Of a stretch of DNA of 64,000 bases, positions 51,778-60,625 are shown in pieces. Every line of letters begins with the position of its first letter. Positions within the stretch are counted from its first letter, which is position 1. The translations under genes and the position numbers were made by a program. The stretch comes from Caldimonas caldifontis. Lineage in GTDB: Bacteria; Pseudomonadota; Gammaproteobacteria; Burkholderiales; Burkholderiaceae_C. Under the pieces are notes generated by a model. The model saw only the letters and a list, made by a program, of their open reading frames with translations. It searched no databases and had not been told where the DNA came from. The stretch lies in the NCBI RefSeq assembly GCF_002930615.1, contig NZ_PSNX01000015.1:1-64000 (forward strand), given 5' to 3'.

Positions 51778-53394
51778 ATGACCCACACACGCCAACCACG
51801 AACCTTTCCGCGCGCCTGGCTGGCCTGGCCCCTGCCGATCGTCCTGGCCGCCTGCGGCGGTGGAGGCGGCGGCACACCCGAGGATCCGGTGGCCACGGCC
51901 CGCGCCTGCACGATGGAGGCCTTCGCCGACGTGCAGATGTCCAATGCCCGCATCACCTCCGTCACCGCCGTTCCCGAGGGTACCTACAACCCACCGGGCA
52001 CCGGCCAGCAGCACGCAGGGCTGCCCGCCTTCTGCCGCATCGACGCCGTGGCGACTCCCACGAGCCAATCGCTCATCAACTTCCAGGTCTGGATTCCTGA
52101 AGGCGAGGCCTGGAACGGCAAGCTGGTGGCCACCGGCAACGGCGGCTACAGTCCCGCGCTGAGCTATGGCGACATGGCCTACGCCATGCGCCAGGGGTAT
52201 GCCGTGCTGGGCGGCGACACCGGCCACCAGACCGAAGACATGCTGTGGGGCGTGACCTATCCGGAGCGTATCGTGGATTGGGGCAGCCGCTCCATCCACG
52301 CCATCACCGTGGCGGGCAAGGCCCTGATCGCGGAGAAGCGCGCGCAGCCCGCCAGCCGCGCCTACTACCTCGGCTGCTCCACCGGCGGGCACCAGGGCTT
52401 CGCGGAGGCCCAGCGCTATCCCGACGACTTCGACGGCATCATCGCCGGCGCGCCTGGCAACAACCGCACGGCCCTGAACATCGAGTTCCTGTGGCGCTTC
52501 CGCTCGGCCCGTGTCACCAACGACAACAGCACGCGCATCCTCAGCAACGCCAAGCTGCAGTTGCTCACGCAGCAGGCCGTGGCCGCCTGTGATGGCCTGG
52601 ACGGCGTGACCGACGGTGTGATCGACGACCCGCGGGCCTGCACATCGGCGCACTTCAACATCGACGCGCTGCAATGCGCCGGGGCCGATGCACCGGACTG
52701 CCTCACGCCCGAGCAGATCTTGTCGGCCAAGGCCATCTACCAGGGCCCGCGCAATCCGCGCACCAACGCCCAGCTCTACCCGGGCTGGCCGGTGGGCAGC
52801 GAGTCGGGCTGGGCCGGCTACATGGGGTCCACCGAACCCGTGCGCGCCGACTTCTGGCGCTACTGGGTCTTCGACAACCCGCAGTGGAACTGGTGGGGCT
52901 TCGACTTCGACCGCGATGTGAGCTATGCCTACGCCAAGATCGCCCCGGCCGTGGATCAGACCAGCACCGACCTGTCGGCCTTCAAGGCCGCCGGTGGCAA
53001 GCTTATCGTGTACCACGGCTGGAACGACCCGGTGGTGAGCGCCTACGACAGCATCCAGTACTACGAAGGCGTGCGCACCGCGCAAGGCTCTCAGGCCGCC
53101 ACCGACGAGTTCTACAAGCTCTTCCTGGTGCCGGGCATGGGCCACTGCAGCGGTGGCGCGGGGGCCGGTGAATTGCGTGGCAACGGGACCTCGGTGCCCG
53201 TCACGCCGCAGCGCGACCTGCTGGCCGCACTCGATCGCTGGGTGGAGCAAGGCCAGGCCCCGACGGACTTCGTGGCCTCCCGCGTGGCCGGCGGTGCCGT
53301 GACGCGCACCCGCCCTCTGTGCCCCTACCCCCAGCAGGCGGTGTACAGCGGTTCGGGCGACACCACCCTGGCGGCCAGCTATCGCTGCGAGTGA
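51778..53394 (+). CDS. Tannase/feruloyl esterase family lipoprotein
   Basis: A 538-residue secreted esterase. The lipobox is VLAAC followed by a Gly linker. The CS-D-HC signature of the family is complete: Cys200-Ser201 (LGCSTGGHQG), Asp417 (HGWNDPVVS) and His456-Cys457 (GMGHCSGG); the two Cys join the triad by a disulfide. It hydrolyses aromatic esters such as feruloyl, galloyl or related hydroxybenzoate esters. The specific ester is unknown. AGAGGAG precedes the ATG. With the preceding lipoprotein, the Bug receptor and AtuA it could form an extracellular-ester utilisation system. Confidence 0.87.
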   Translation: MTHTRQPRTFPRAWLAWPLPIVLAACGGGGGGTPEDPVATARACTMEAFADVQMSNARITSVTAVPEGTYNPPGTGQQHAGLPAFCRIDAVATPTSQSLINFQVWIPEGEAWNGKLVATGNGGYSPALSYGDMAYAMRQGYAVLGGDTGHQTEDMLWGVTYPERIVDWGSRSIHAITVAGKALIAEKRAQPASRAYYLGCSTGGHQGFAEAQRYPDDFDGIIAGAPGNNRTALNIEFLWRFRSARVTNDNSTRILSNAKLQLLTQQAVAACDGLDGVTDGVIDDPRACTSAHFNIDALQCAGADAPDCLTPEQILSAKAIYQGPRNPRTNAQLYPGWPVGSESGWAGYMGSTEPVRADFWRYWVFDNPQWNWWGFDFDRDVSYAYAKIAPAVDQTSTDLSAFKAAGGKLIVYHGWNDPVVSAYDSIQYYEGVRTAQGSQAATDEFYKLFLVPGMGHCSGGAGAGELRGNGTSVPVTPQRDLLAALDRWVEQGQAPTDFVASRVAGGAVTRTRPLCPYPQQAVYSGSGDTTLAASYRCE

Positions 53395-53539
53395 ACGTCG
53401 AGGCGGCCTGCAGCACGAGACGTGACGCAGGCCGCACGACCCTAGGGAAAACCAGCAGCCCCACCCCCGGCGGTTCTCGGGATATTGAAGCCTGTGGCGG
53501 AGTCCAACCGCCAGGCCTTCAGCTTTCAGGGAGACCGTC

Positions 53540-54067
53540 ATGCGTAGCGCCCTTGATCTCTTGACCCAGTACGCCGAGTACCACCGGGACCGGCGCAACA
53601 TCGCCACGCACTTCGTGGGGGTGCCCCTGATCGTGTTTGCCGTGGGCGCGCTGCTGGCGCGGCCCGGCTTCGAGCTGGCGGGGCTGGCGCTGTCGCCGGC
53701 CTGGCTGCTGTTTGCCCTGGCAGCCCTGTGGTACCTCAGCCGTCACCTGGTGCTGGGCCTGGCCACCAGCCTCGCCGTGGGCGGGCTGATCTGGCTGGGC
53801 CACCTGGCGGCGGCGGGCAGCACCAGCGTCTGGCTGGCCACCGGCATCGGGGCCTTCGTGGTGGGCTGGATCATCCAGTTCGTCGGCCACTACTACGAAG
53901 GGCGCAAGCCCGCCTTCGTGGACGACCTCGTCGGGCTGCTGGTGGGGCCGATGTTCGTGGTGGCCGAAGCGATGTTTGCGGCGGGCTGGAACCGCGAGAT
54001 GCTGGCGCGCATCGAGCAGAAAGCCGGGCCCACCATCGTGCGTGACCTGGCCAACGCCAGGCCCTGA
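53540..54067 (+). CDS. Mpo1-like (DUF962) membrane protein
   Basis: A 175-residue protein with four hydrophobic segments. The family signature is NIATHFVGVPLIVFAVG near the N terminus and FVGHYYEGRKPAFVDDL later, giving the paired His residues that bind iron in yeast Mpo1, a 2-hydroxy fatty acid dioxygenase. The same activity here is inference. AGGGAGACC precedes the ATG. It is convergent with fdhD, 5 bp between stops. Confidence 0.82.
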   Translation: MRSALDLLTQYAEYHRDRRNIATHFVGVPLIVFAVGALLARPGFELAGLALSPAWLLFALAALWYLSRHLVLGLATSLAVGGLIWLGHLAAAGSTSVWLATGIGAFVVGWIIQFVGHYYEGRKPAFVDDLVGLLVGPMFVVAEAMFAAGWNREMLARIEQKAGPTIVRDLANARP

Positions 54068-54072
54068 GACCG

Positions 54073-54960
54073 TCAGTCCGGCTGGGCCTTGCGCTGCTTG
54101 TGCGGCGTCCAGGGCTCCGGCGGCGCAGGGGCCAGTGCGGGCTCGGCCATGAAGCGCTCGCGTCCGCTGTAGAGCAGGAAGTGGCGCTGGGTGCAGCGCG
54201 CAAACAGGGCCATGCCCAGCTGTTCGGCCAGGCGGTGGCCCATCTCGGTGATGCCCGAGCGTGACACGACGATGGCCACGCCCATCTGGGCCGCCTTGAT
54301 CACCATCTCGCTGGTCAGCCGGCCTGTGGTGTAGAGGATCTTGCCGTCGCCCTCCAGGCCTTCCATCCACATCCAGCCCGCGATGGCGTCCAGCGCGTTG
54401 TGGCGGCCCACATCCTCGGTGAAGAGCAGCAGCTCACTGCCGGAGAACAGCGCACAGCCATGCACCGAGCCGGCGCTCTTGTAGATGCTGTCGTGGCGGC
54501 GCATCGCGTCGAGCAGCGCATAGAGCGTGCCCTGGCTGAGGCGCGTGTCGCCCAGGCGGATGCTGTCGACCTCGTCCATCAGGCTGCCGAACACCGTGCC
54601 CTGGCCACAGCCGGTGGTCACGATGCGCTTGGCGGTGCGCGCCTCGATGTCGGGGACGCCGCCACGGGTGGTGATGGCGCAGGCGCCCACGTCCCAGTCG
54701 ACCTGCACGCTGGCGATGTGCTCGATGCCGGGCACCAGGCGCTGGTTCTTGAGGTAGCCCAGGGCCAGCAGTTCGGGGTGGGCGCCGATGGTCATCAGGG
54801 TGACCAGCTCGCGCTTGTCGAGGTAGAGCGTGAGATCGCGCTCGGCCGGCATCTCGACCTCGCGCGCCTGGCCGTGTTCATCCAGCACCGTGGCGCGGTG
54901 GGTGAAGCGGGTGGCCGCCTGGCTGAGCAGGGGGCGGTGCAAGGGCGGGCGGGCGGTCAT
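54073..54960 (-). CDS. fdhD: FdhD, formate dehydrogenase sulfur carrier
   Basis: A 295-residue protein required to insert sulfur into the molybdenum cofactor of formate dehydrogenase. The family core is intact: VTTGCGQGTVFG in the active loop, HDSIYKSAGSVHGCALFSG, EDVGRHNALDAIAG, and TTGRLTSEMVIKAAQMGVAIVVSRSG. The CxxC pair of E. coli FdhD is reduced to a single Cys (C-G-Q-G). It lies after the structural genes but is separated from them by a terminator-like hairpin, and no ribosome binding site is evident before the ATG. Confidence 0.9.
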   Translation of the reverse strand: MTARPPLHRPLLSQAATRFTHRATVLDEHGQAREVEMPAERDLTLYLDKRELVTLMTIGAHPELLALGYLKNQRLVPGIEHIASVQVDWDVGACAITTRGGVPDIEARTAKRIVTTGCGQGTVFGSLMDEVDSIRLGDTRLSQGTLYALLDAMRRHDSIYKSAGSVHGCALFSGSELLLFTEDVGRHNALDAIAGWMWMEGLEGDGKILYTTGRLTSEMVIKAAQMGVAIVVSRSGITEMGHRLAEQLGMALFARCTQRHFLLYSGRERFMAEPALAPAPPEPWTPHKQRKAQPD

Positions 54961-54969
54961 GGTGTTCAG

Positions 54970-55001
54970 AAAAAGTCACGCCGGACGTCGCGTCCGGCGT
55001 G
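54970..55001 (-). terminator. Terminator between formate dehydrogenase gamma gene and fdhD
   Basis: On the minus strand a perfect 10-bp stem (CACGCCGGAC with GTCCGGCGTG) and a 5-base loop are followed by AC and a run of five T. It ends 9 bp before the fdhD ATG, so it would reduce fdhD expression from the structural operon. Confidence 0.8.
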
Positions 55002-55022
55002 CGGGTGGCGCCTCGCGCGAGG

Positions 55023-56153
55023 TCAGGCCTGCGGCGCTGCCTTGCCCGAAGGCGCGGTGGAGGACGTCTGCGAGCGTTGGGCGGGGATGCGCCCGGCCTT
55101 GATGTCGTTGTACCAGAGTTCGTGGTGCTCCTTCGCCCACGTCTCGTCCACATAGCCGGTCTTCATGGCCGCGTAGGCGCCCTGCATGCCCAGGGTGCCC
55201 ATGTAGATGTGGCCGATGAAGGCGGCCATCATCAGTGCCGCCGCACTGGCGTGGATCATGTGGGCGATCTGCATGTCGCCACGGGTGTAGGCCAGGCCGG
55301 GTATGAGCATGTTCAGCACCAGGCCCGAGGCCACCACGATGAGGCCCAGCGCGAACACGCCCGCCCAGAAGAGGATCTTCTCGCCGGCATTGAAGCGGTG
55401 CGAAGGCACGTGCGCGCCGCTGAACAGGCCGCCGCCCTTGGCCAGCCAGACGAGGTCGTCCTTGCTGGGGAGGTTGTCCTTCACGAAGGTGAGGATCACC
55501 ACCACCAGCGACACGGCGAACAGCGGACCGGCGAAGTTGTGCAGGTTCTTCATCGCATAGGCCAGCCAGCCGAACAGCGTGCCGCCGAGGATGGGCAGCA
55601 GGAAGAACTTGCCAAAGGCCATCACGATGCCCGAGACGGCCAGCACCACGAAGGCGATGGCGTTGACCCAGTGGGCGGCGCGCTCGAAGTAGGTGAAGCG
55701 CTCGATCTTGCGGCCGGTCTCGGCCTCGTGCAGCTTGATCGTGCCCTTGGCGAAATAGAACAGGGCCACGGCCAGCGCAGCGATGATCAGCAGCGAGCCT
55801 CCATAGGGAATGATCCAGTTGTTGCGCACCTGGCGCCAGGCTTCGCCGGCCGTCGTGTACATCGAGCCGGGGTACTGGACGAAGGACTGGATCAGCACGC
55901 CCTTTTCCGTGCCAGGCAGGCTGGTGTAGCCGCTTTGCTGGCCGGACTCCCGCACGGCACGCCAAAAGGGCGCGTTGTTGCCCGGCTGGGACACGGCGCG
56001 CTGGGCATTGCTTTCGTCGGGCCTAGGATCGGCCGGTGCCACGAAGCCGGGCGGGGCGCTGTCAGGCACCGCGGGGGCCGTGCCCTGCGCGGACACGCCC
56101 AGCGACACGGCGAAGGCGGTGGCGGCGATCAGGGCCTGGAGGATGCGAACCAT
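55023..56153 (-). CDS. fdhC: Formate dehydrogenase gamma subunit (cytochrome b556)
   Basis: A 376-residue inner-membrane diheme cytochrome that passes electrons from the iron-sulfur subunit to quinone. A signal-like N terminus (VRILQALIAATAFAVSLGVSAQG) and a periplasmic extension of roughly 120 residues precede four membrane spans. Haem His ligands are suggested by ERAAHWVNA, KNLHNFAG, AHMIHASAA and GHIYMG. It is longer than E. coli FdnI (217) because of the N-terminal extension, as in the FdhC form of other proteobacteria. GGAGACGCC precedes the ATG at 56153. Confidence 0.9.
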   Translation of the reverse strand: MVRILQALIAATAFAVSLGVSAQGTAPAVPDSAPPGFVAPADPRPDESNAQRAVSQPGNNAPFWRAVRESGQQSGYTSLPGTEKGVLIQSFVQYPGSMYTTAGEAWRQVRNNWIIPYGGSLLIIAALAVALFYFAKGTIKLHEAETGRKIERFTYFERAAHWVNAIAFVVLAVSGIVMAFGKFFLLPILGGTLFGWLAYAMKNLHNFAGPLFAVSLVVVILTFVKDNLPSKDDLVWLAKGGGLFSGAHVPSHRFNAGEKILFWAGVFALGLIVVASGLVLNMLIPGLAYTRGDMQIAHMIHASAAALMMAAFIGHIYMGTLGMQGAYAAMKTGYVDETWAKEHHELWYNDIKAGRIPAQRSQTSSTAPSGKAAPQA

Positions 56154-56190
56154 GGCGTCTCCTGTGCGCATGCGAGGTGGTGGGGCCACC

Positions 56191-56424
56191 TCAGTTCACG
56201 CGCGAATACTCGTTCTGGCCGGCGGCACGCCGGCGCAGCTGCTGCTCCCAGGCGGCCTGGTCGCTGGGCTTCCAGTCGGCCACGCCGTAGGGGTTGGCGG
56301 CGCCCTGCCAGGCGGGGGTGTCGCTTCGCTTGTAGGCGGACTTGGCGGTCTGATCGGCCTCACCGCAGGCCACAAGGCCCAGGACGAGCGCCGACGTCAG
56401 CAAGGTCGTGCGCAGCAGCATCAT
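56191..56424 (-). CDS. Small lipoprotein of the formate dehydrogenase operon
   Basis: A 77-residue protein with lipoprotein signal MMLLRTTLLTSALVLGLVAC and a short hydrophilic mature part ending in NEYSRVN. Its ATG overlaps the stop of the beta subunit gene by 4 bp, and it ends 37 bp before the gamma subunit gene, so it is part of the operon. Its role is unknown; possibly assembly or membrane tethering of the complex. Confidence 0.75.
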   Translation of the reverse strand: MMLLRTTLLTSALVLGLVACGEADQTAKSAYKRSDTPAWQGAANPYGVADWKPSDQAAWEQQLRRRAAGQNEYSRVN

Positions 56425-57050
56425 GACTTGGTGCCCTCCTTGGCCGGCGACTGACCGCTCTGGGTCGGGCGGCCGTAGGCCGTGCCCCAGCCCCAGACCT
56501 CACTGCCCTTGCCGCGCGTGAGCACGCGGGTGCGGAAGATGTCGGCCACGACATCGCCGTCACCACCCAGCAGCGCCTTGGTCGAGCACATCTCGGCGCA
56601 GGCCGGGAGCTTGCCTTCGGCCAGACGGTTGCGGCCGTACTTCTCGTTCTCGGCCTGGCTGCCGCTGGCCTCGGGGCCGCCGGCGCAGAAGGTGCACTTG
56701 TCCATCTTGCCGCGCAGGCCGAAGGTGCCGTTGGCGGGGAACTGGGGCGCGCCGAAGGGGCAGGCGTAGGAGCAGTAGCCGCAGCCGATGCAGATGTCCT
56801 TGTCGTGCAGCACCACCCCTTCATCGGTGCGATAGAAGCAGTCCACCGGGCACACCGCCATGCAGGGGGCGTCGCTGCAGTGCATGCAGGCCACCGAGAT
56901 GCTGCGCTCGCCGGGTTGACCGTCGTTCATGGTGACCACGCGGCGGCGGTTCACGCCCCAGGGCACGTCGTGCTCGGCCTTGCAGGCCGTGACGCAGCCG
57001 TTGCACTCGATGCAGCGCTCGGCATCGCAGATGAATTTCATTCGGGCCAT
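56421..57050 (-). CDS. fdhB: Formate dehydrogenase beta subunit (four 4Fe-4S clusters)
   Basis: A 209-residue ferredoxin-like subunit. Cys motifs are CIECNGCVTACKAEH near the N terminus, CMHCSDAPCMAVCPVDC, CIGCGYCSYACPFGAP, and a later CTFC with CAEMC, enough for four 4Fe-4S clusters that relay electrons from the molybdenum subunit to the cytochrome b subunit. It lacks the C-terminal membrane anchor of E. coli FdnH. It begins 27 bp after the alpha subunit gene. Confidence 0.92.
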   Translation of the reverse strand: MARMKFICDAERCIECNGCVTACKAEHDVPWGVNRRRVVTMNDGQPGERSISVACMHCSDAPCMAVCPVDCFYRTDEGVVLHDKDICIGCGYCSYACPFGAPQFPANGTFGLRGKMDKCTFCAGGPEASGSQAENEKYGRNRLAEGKLPACAEMCSTKALLGGDGDVVADIFRTRVLTRGKGSEVWGWGTAYGRPTQSGQSPAKEGTKS

Positions 57051-57077
57051 GTGATTCTCCTGTCAGCTGGCCATCGT

Positions 57078-60044
57078 TCAGGCGGCCGCCCGCTCGACCT
57101 GGCAAACCGTGGTCTTGGTTTCCTGCATCATCGTCACGGCGTCGTAGCCATAGGTCGTGGCCGTGTTCACTGCTTCGCCCCGCACCACGGGGGCCGCCCC
57201 CTCGGGGTAGTAGCGCAGAAGATCCTGTCCCTGCCAATGCCCCGAGAAATGGAAGGGCAGGAACACCGTGCCGCGATCGACGCGCTCAGTGACCAAGGCC
57301 TTGACACGGATGCGGGCCCCGGTGGGGGTGGACACCCACACCATCTCGCCGGGACGGATGCCTCGGTCGTTGGCGGTGGCCGGGTTGATCTCGATGAACA
57401 TGTCCTGCTGCAACTCGGCCAGCCAGGGATTGGAGCGGGTTTCCTCGCCACCGCCTTCGTACTCCACGAGTCGGCCGGACGTCATGATCAGCGGGAAGCG
57501 CTGGCCGATGTCCTTGTTCTGGTCCTGCAGGGTCTTGAAGAGCGTGGGCAGGCGCCAGAAGGTCTTGTCGGCATGGGTCGGGTACTTTTCGACCAGATCC
57601 GGGCGGGTCGAATAGATGGGCTCGCGGTGCTGCGGGATGGCGTCGGGGAAGTTCCAGACGATGGCGCGAGCACGGGCGTTGCCGAAGGGATGGCAGCCAT
57701 GGTTCTTCATCGCCACACGGATGATCGCCCCAGTGGGGTCGGTCTTCCAGTTCTTGCCTTCGGCCGCCTGCTGCTCTTCGGGCGTCAGCTCGTTCCACCA
57801 GCCCAGCTTCTTGAGCAGCACATCGTCGAATTCGGGGTAGCCGGTGGTGATGTCGGCACCCTTGGAGTGAGAGCCGTCCCCGGCCAGCAGGGACACACCG
57901 TCACGCTCGACGCCGAAGTTGGCGCGGAAGTTGCCGCCGCCATCCATCACGTGCTTGGAGGTGTCGTAGAGGTTGGGCGAGCCCGGGTGCTTGAGCTCGG
58001 GCGTGCCGTAACAAGGCCAGGGCAGGCCGAAATAGTCGCCGTCGAGCACGTAGCCGGTTTCCTTGTCCACGCCGCCCTTGGCCTTGAGCGTCTTCACGTC
58101 GAAGACATTCATGTTGCGCATGTGGGCCTTCAGGCGCTCGGGGCTCTGGCCCGTGTAGCCGATGGTCCACACGCACTTGTTGATCTCCCGCAGGATGGAC
58201 TCGGTCTCGGGCTCCATCATCCCGCCCTTGCCGGCGACCATCTTGTAGTTCTTGACCAGTTCCTTGTCGAAGCCCAGCTTCTGGGCCAGCTGGTACATGA
58301 TCATGTGGTCGGTGCGCGATTCCCACAGCGGCTCGATCACCTTCTCACGCCACTGGATGGAGCGGTTGGACGCGGTGCACGAGCCGGAGGTCTCGAACTG
58401 CGTCGTGGCCGGCAGCAGATACACGGCCCGGTTGGGGTTGAGATCCTCGGGCTTGCCCGGCATGGCCGCCATCGCCGCCGTGGCCGAGGGGAAGGGATCG
58501 ATCACGACCAGCAGGTCGAGCTTGTCCATGGCCCGCTTCATTTCCAGTCCACGGCTCTGCGAGTTGGGTGCGTGGCCCCAGAAGATGAGCGCCTTGAGAT
58601 TGGTGGACTGCTCGATGAGGTCGGGTTTCTCCAGCACACCGTCCACCCAGCGGGAGACGGTCATGCCGGACTTGGTCATCATGTTGGGGGCGTAGCGACC
58701 CTTGATCCACTCGAAATCGATATCCCAGGCCTTGGCAAAGTGCTTGAAGGAGCCTTCAGCCAGGCCGTAGTAGCCCGGCAGGGAGTCGGGATTGGGCCCC
58801 ACATCGGTGGCGCCTTGCACGTTGTCATGCCCACGGAAGATGTTGGCCCCGCCACCGCTCTTGCCGATGTTGCCCAGCGCCAGTTGCAGGATGCACGAAG
58901 CCCGCACCATCGCGTTGCCGATGGAGTGCTGCGTCTGGCCCATGCACCACACGATGGTGGACGGACGGTTCTCGGCCATGGTCTTGGCCACCTGGAACAC
59001 CTGGTCCTCGGGCACGCCGCAGGCCTCTTCCACCTTGTCAGGCGTCCACTTGGCCATCACCTCCTCGCGCACCTTGTCCATGCCATAGACGCGATCGGCG
59101 ATGTACTGCTTGTCTTCCCAGCCGTTCTTGAAGACGTGATAGAGCACGCCGAACAGGAAAGGGATGTCCGTGCCGGAGCGGATGCGCACGTACTGATCGG
59201 CCTTGGCCGCCGTGCGGGTGAAGCGCGGGTCGGCCACGATCATCTTGCAGCCGTTCTCCTTGGCGTGCAGCATGTGCAGCATCGACACCGGGTGGGCCTC
59301 GGCGGCGTTGGAGCCGATGTACAGCGCCGCCTTGGCGTTCTGCATGTCGTTGTAGGAGTTGGTCATCGCCCCATACCCCCACGTGTTGGCCACGCCGGCC
59401 ACGGTGGTGGAGTGGCAGATGCGGGCCTGGTGGTCGCAGTTGTTGCTGCCCCACAGGCTCATCCACTTGCGCAGCAGGTAGGCCTGCTCGTTGTTGTGCT
59501 TGCTCGAACCCACCACGAAGAGCGAATCGGGGGTGCTGCTCTCGCGCAACTCCTTCAGCTTGGCGCTGATCTCGTCGAGGGCCTGGTCCCAGCTGATGCG
59601 CTGGTACTTGCCGTTCACGAGCTTCATGGGGTACTTCAGGCGGTACTCGCCATGGCCATGCTCGCGCACCGCCGCGCCCTTGGCGCAGTGGGCACCGAGG
59701 TTGATGGGAGAGTCGAACACCGGCTCCTGGCGCACCCACACACCGTTCTCGACCACGGCATCGATGGCGCAGCCCACCGAGCAGTGCCCGCACACCGTGC
59801 GCTTGACCTCGACCTTGTTGCCCGGCGCACCGGTGCCGGCCGCACGCGCCGCCTCGGCACGTTTGACCAGGGTCAGCTGAGAGGCGGCGAGACCCACGCC
59901 CACGCCGAGACCGGAGCGGCGCAGGAAGGCGCGGCGGTCCATGGTGGGCACGGCGCGCGACACGCCCCGGGCCAGGCTGGCCACGAGCGAGGACGATCCG
60001 CGGGCAGCCGCGGAGGCACTGGAAGATTTGCGGGTGAGCAGCAT
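57078..60044 (-). CDS. fdhA: Formate dehydrogenase alpha subunit, molybdopterin, Cys form, Tat-exported
   Basis: A 988-residue catalytic subunit oxidising formate to CO2. A Tat signal (MDRRAFLRRSGLGVG) lies about 35 residues from the N terminus. The 4Fe-4S motif is CGHCSVGC. The metal ligand is Cys210 (ARICHSTTVAG) where E. coli FdnG has selenocysteine, so no SECIS is needed. Molybdopterin-binding domains continue to the C terminus. ATG 60044 is preferred since AGGAG lies 6 bp upstream; GTG 60059 would overlap that site. The export signal places the active site in the periplasm, with electrons going to quinone. Confidence 0.95.
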   Translation of the reverse strand: MLLTRKSSSASAAARGSSSLVASLARGVSRAVPTMDRRAFLRRSGLGVGVGLAASQLTLVKRAEAARAAGTGAPGNKVEVKRTVCGHCSVGCAIDAVVENGVWVRQEPVFDSPINLGAHCAKGAAVREHGHGEYRLKYPMKLVNGKYQRISWDQALDEISAKLKELRESSTPDSLFVVGSSKHNNEQAYLLRKWMSLWGSNNCDHQARICHSTTVAGVANTWGYGAMTNSYNDMQNAKAALYIGSNAAEAHPVSMLHMLHAKENGCKMIVADPRFTRTAAKADQYVRIRSGTDIPFLFGVLYHVFKNGWEDKQYIADRVYGMDKVREEVMAKWTPDKVEEACGVPEDQVFQVAKTMAENRPSTIVWCMGQTQHSIGNAMVRASCILQLALGNIGKSGGGANIFRGHDNVQGATDVGPNPDSLPGYYGLAEGSFKHFAKAWDIDFEWIKGRYAPNMMTKSGMTVSRWVDGVLEKPDLIEQSTNLKALIFWGHAPNSQSRGLEMKRAMDKLDLLVVIDPFPSATAAMAAMPGKPEDLNPNRAVYLLPATTQFETSGSCTASNRSIQWREKVIEPLWESRTDHMIMYQLAQKLGFDKELVKNYKMVAGKGGMMEPETESILREINKCVWTIGYTGQSPERLKAHMRNMNVFDVKTLKAKGGVDKETGYVLDGDYFGLPWPCYGTPELKHPGSPNLYDTSKHVMDGGGNFRANFGVERDGVSLLAGDGSHSKGADITTGYPEFDDVLLKKLGWWNELTPEEQQAAEGKNWKTDPTGAIIRVAMKNHGCHPFGNARARAIVWNFPDAIPQHREPIYSTRPDLVEKYPTHADKTFWRLPTLFKTLQDQNKDIGQRFPLIMTSGRLVEYEGGGEETRSNPWLAELQQDMFIEINPATANDRGIRPGEMVWVSTPTGARIRVKALVTERVDRGTVFLPFHFSGHWQGQDLLRYYPEGAAPVVRGEAVNTATTYGYDAVTMMQETKTTVCQVERAAA

Positions 60045-60119
60045 GGTGGCTCCTGACACAACGACAAAAGCAGGAACGTGAGACAGCGAGTCGCTCAGGG
60101 CGACTCGCCGGTCTGGCGT

Positions 60120-60323
60120 TCAGACGCGGGCGGTCTGGTAGTAGCGCTGGACGTGTTCCGTCAGCCGGTAGCCGGAGCGCTGATCAGGCTGGGCTTCGGG
60201 CTGCGCCACGGGGGTGGGCTCCTGCCGCACCGGCAGGACAGAGGCCACCGCCGCGACGGCGGCGACCGTGCCGGCGCCCGCGAACAGGCGGCGGCGGCTT
60301 TGCTGGGGCTGAGACGCTTTCAT
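60120..60323 (-). CDS. Formate dehydrogenase region Tat-target small protein
   Basis: A 67-residue protein, MKASQPQQSRRRLFAGAGTVAAVAAVASVL at the start, a Tat-type signal; the mature tail ends RLTEHVQRYYQTARV. It belongs to the small family found immediately upstream of formate dehydrogenase genes in proteobacteria. It is the first gene of the operon, 75 bp before fdhA. GGAGACCACG precedes the ATG. Proposed as an assembly or escort protein; evidence is context only. Confidence 0.85.
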   Translation of the reverse strand: MKASQPQQSRRRLFAGAGTVAAVAAVASVLPVRQEPTPVAQPEAQPDQRSGYRLTEHVQRYYQTARV

Positions 60324-60511
60324 CGTGGTCTCCTGGTGGGATGTGAAGAGGACCGACGACGAAACGAAGGTCGCAGCCTCTTGCCTGTTGGTATGTCCCG
60401 TATGGTATCGATCGCCGACGCCTCACGCACGGCCTATCGGCCCTCTTGGTGCATACCCTAGGACCTGCTCATGCCCCTGCGGCGCCCCGCACCGGCTCAT
60501 TTCGGTGACGC

Positions 60512-60527
60512 AGCATTTCTCGTGCCA
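60512..60527 (-). promoter_or_regulatory. Sigma-54-type promoter of the formate dehydrogenase operon
   Basis: On the minus strand TGGCACGAGAAATGCT has GG and GC separated by the required 10 bp and a full TGGCACG -24 element; the -12 element is ATGC instead of TTGC. The start point would be near 60500, about 180 bp before the Tat-target gene. The divergent gene encodes a sigma-54 activator. Confidence 0.65.
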
Positions 60528-60602
60528 GCAAGCTGCTTGTGGACCCGTTCGAGGCCACGACGGGCTGCGCGCGGTGTGCAGCGCAGCAAACCGCCCTGGC
60601 GT

Positions 60603-60617
60603 GCGACAGATTGTCGC
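60603..60617. promoter_or_regulatory. Upstream activator palindrome 1
   Basis: GCGACA and TGTCGC (perfect 6-bp arms) flank GAT. It lies about 110 bp upstream of the inferred sigma-54 start point, where enhancer-binding proteins act, and about 140 bp before the response regulator gene. Confidence 0.65.
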
Positions 60618-60625
60618 GGCCGGAC

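Noticed and set aside
53485-53520. Imperfect hairpin before the Mpo1-like gene as a terminator for the tannase gene
   Set aside because: The stem has several mismatches and there is no convincing T-run, so it was not listed.
59415-59417. Possible selenocysteine codon in formate dehydrogenase alpha
   Set aside because: The codon is TGC (Cys), and there is no in-frame TGA at the active site.
56805-60056. A 1083-codon frame antisense to the formate dehydrogenase beta and alpha genes
   Set aside because: It is a shadow of very GC-rich genes whose own frames have Fe-S and molybdopterin motifs.
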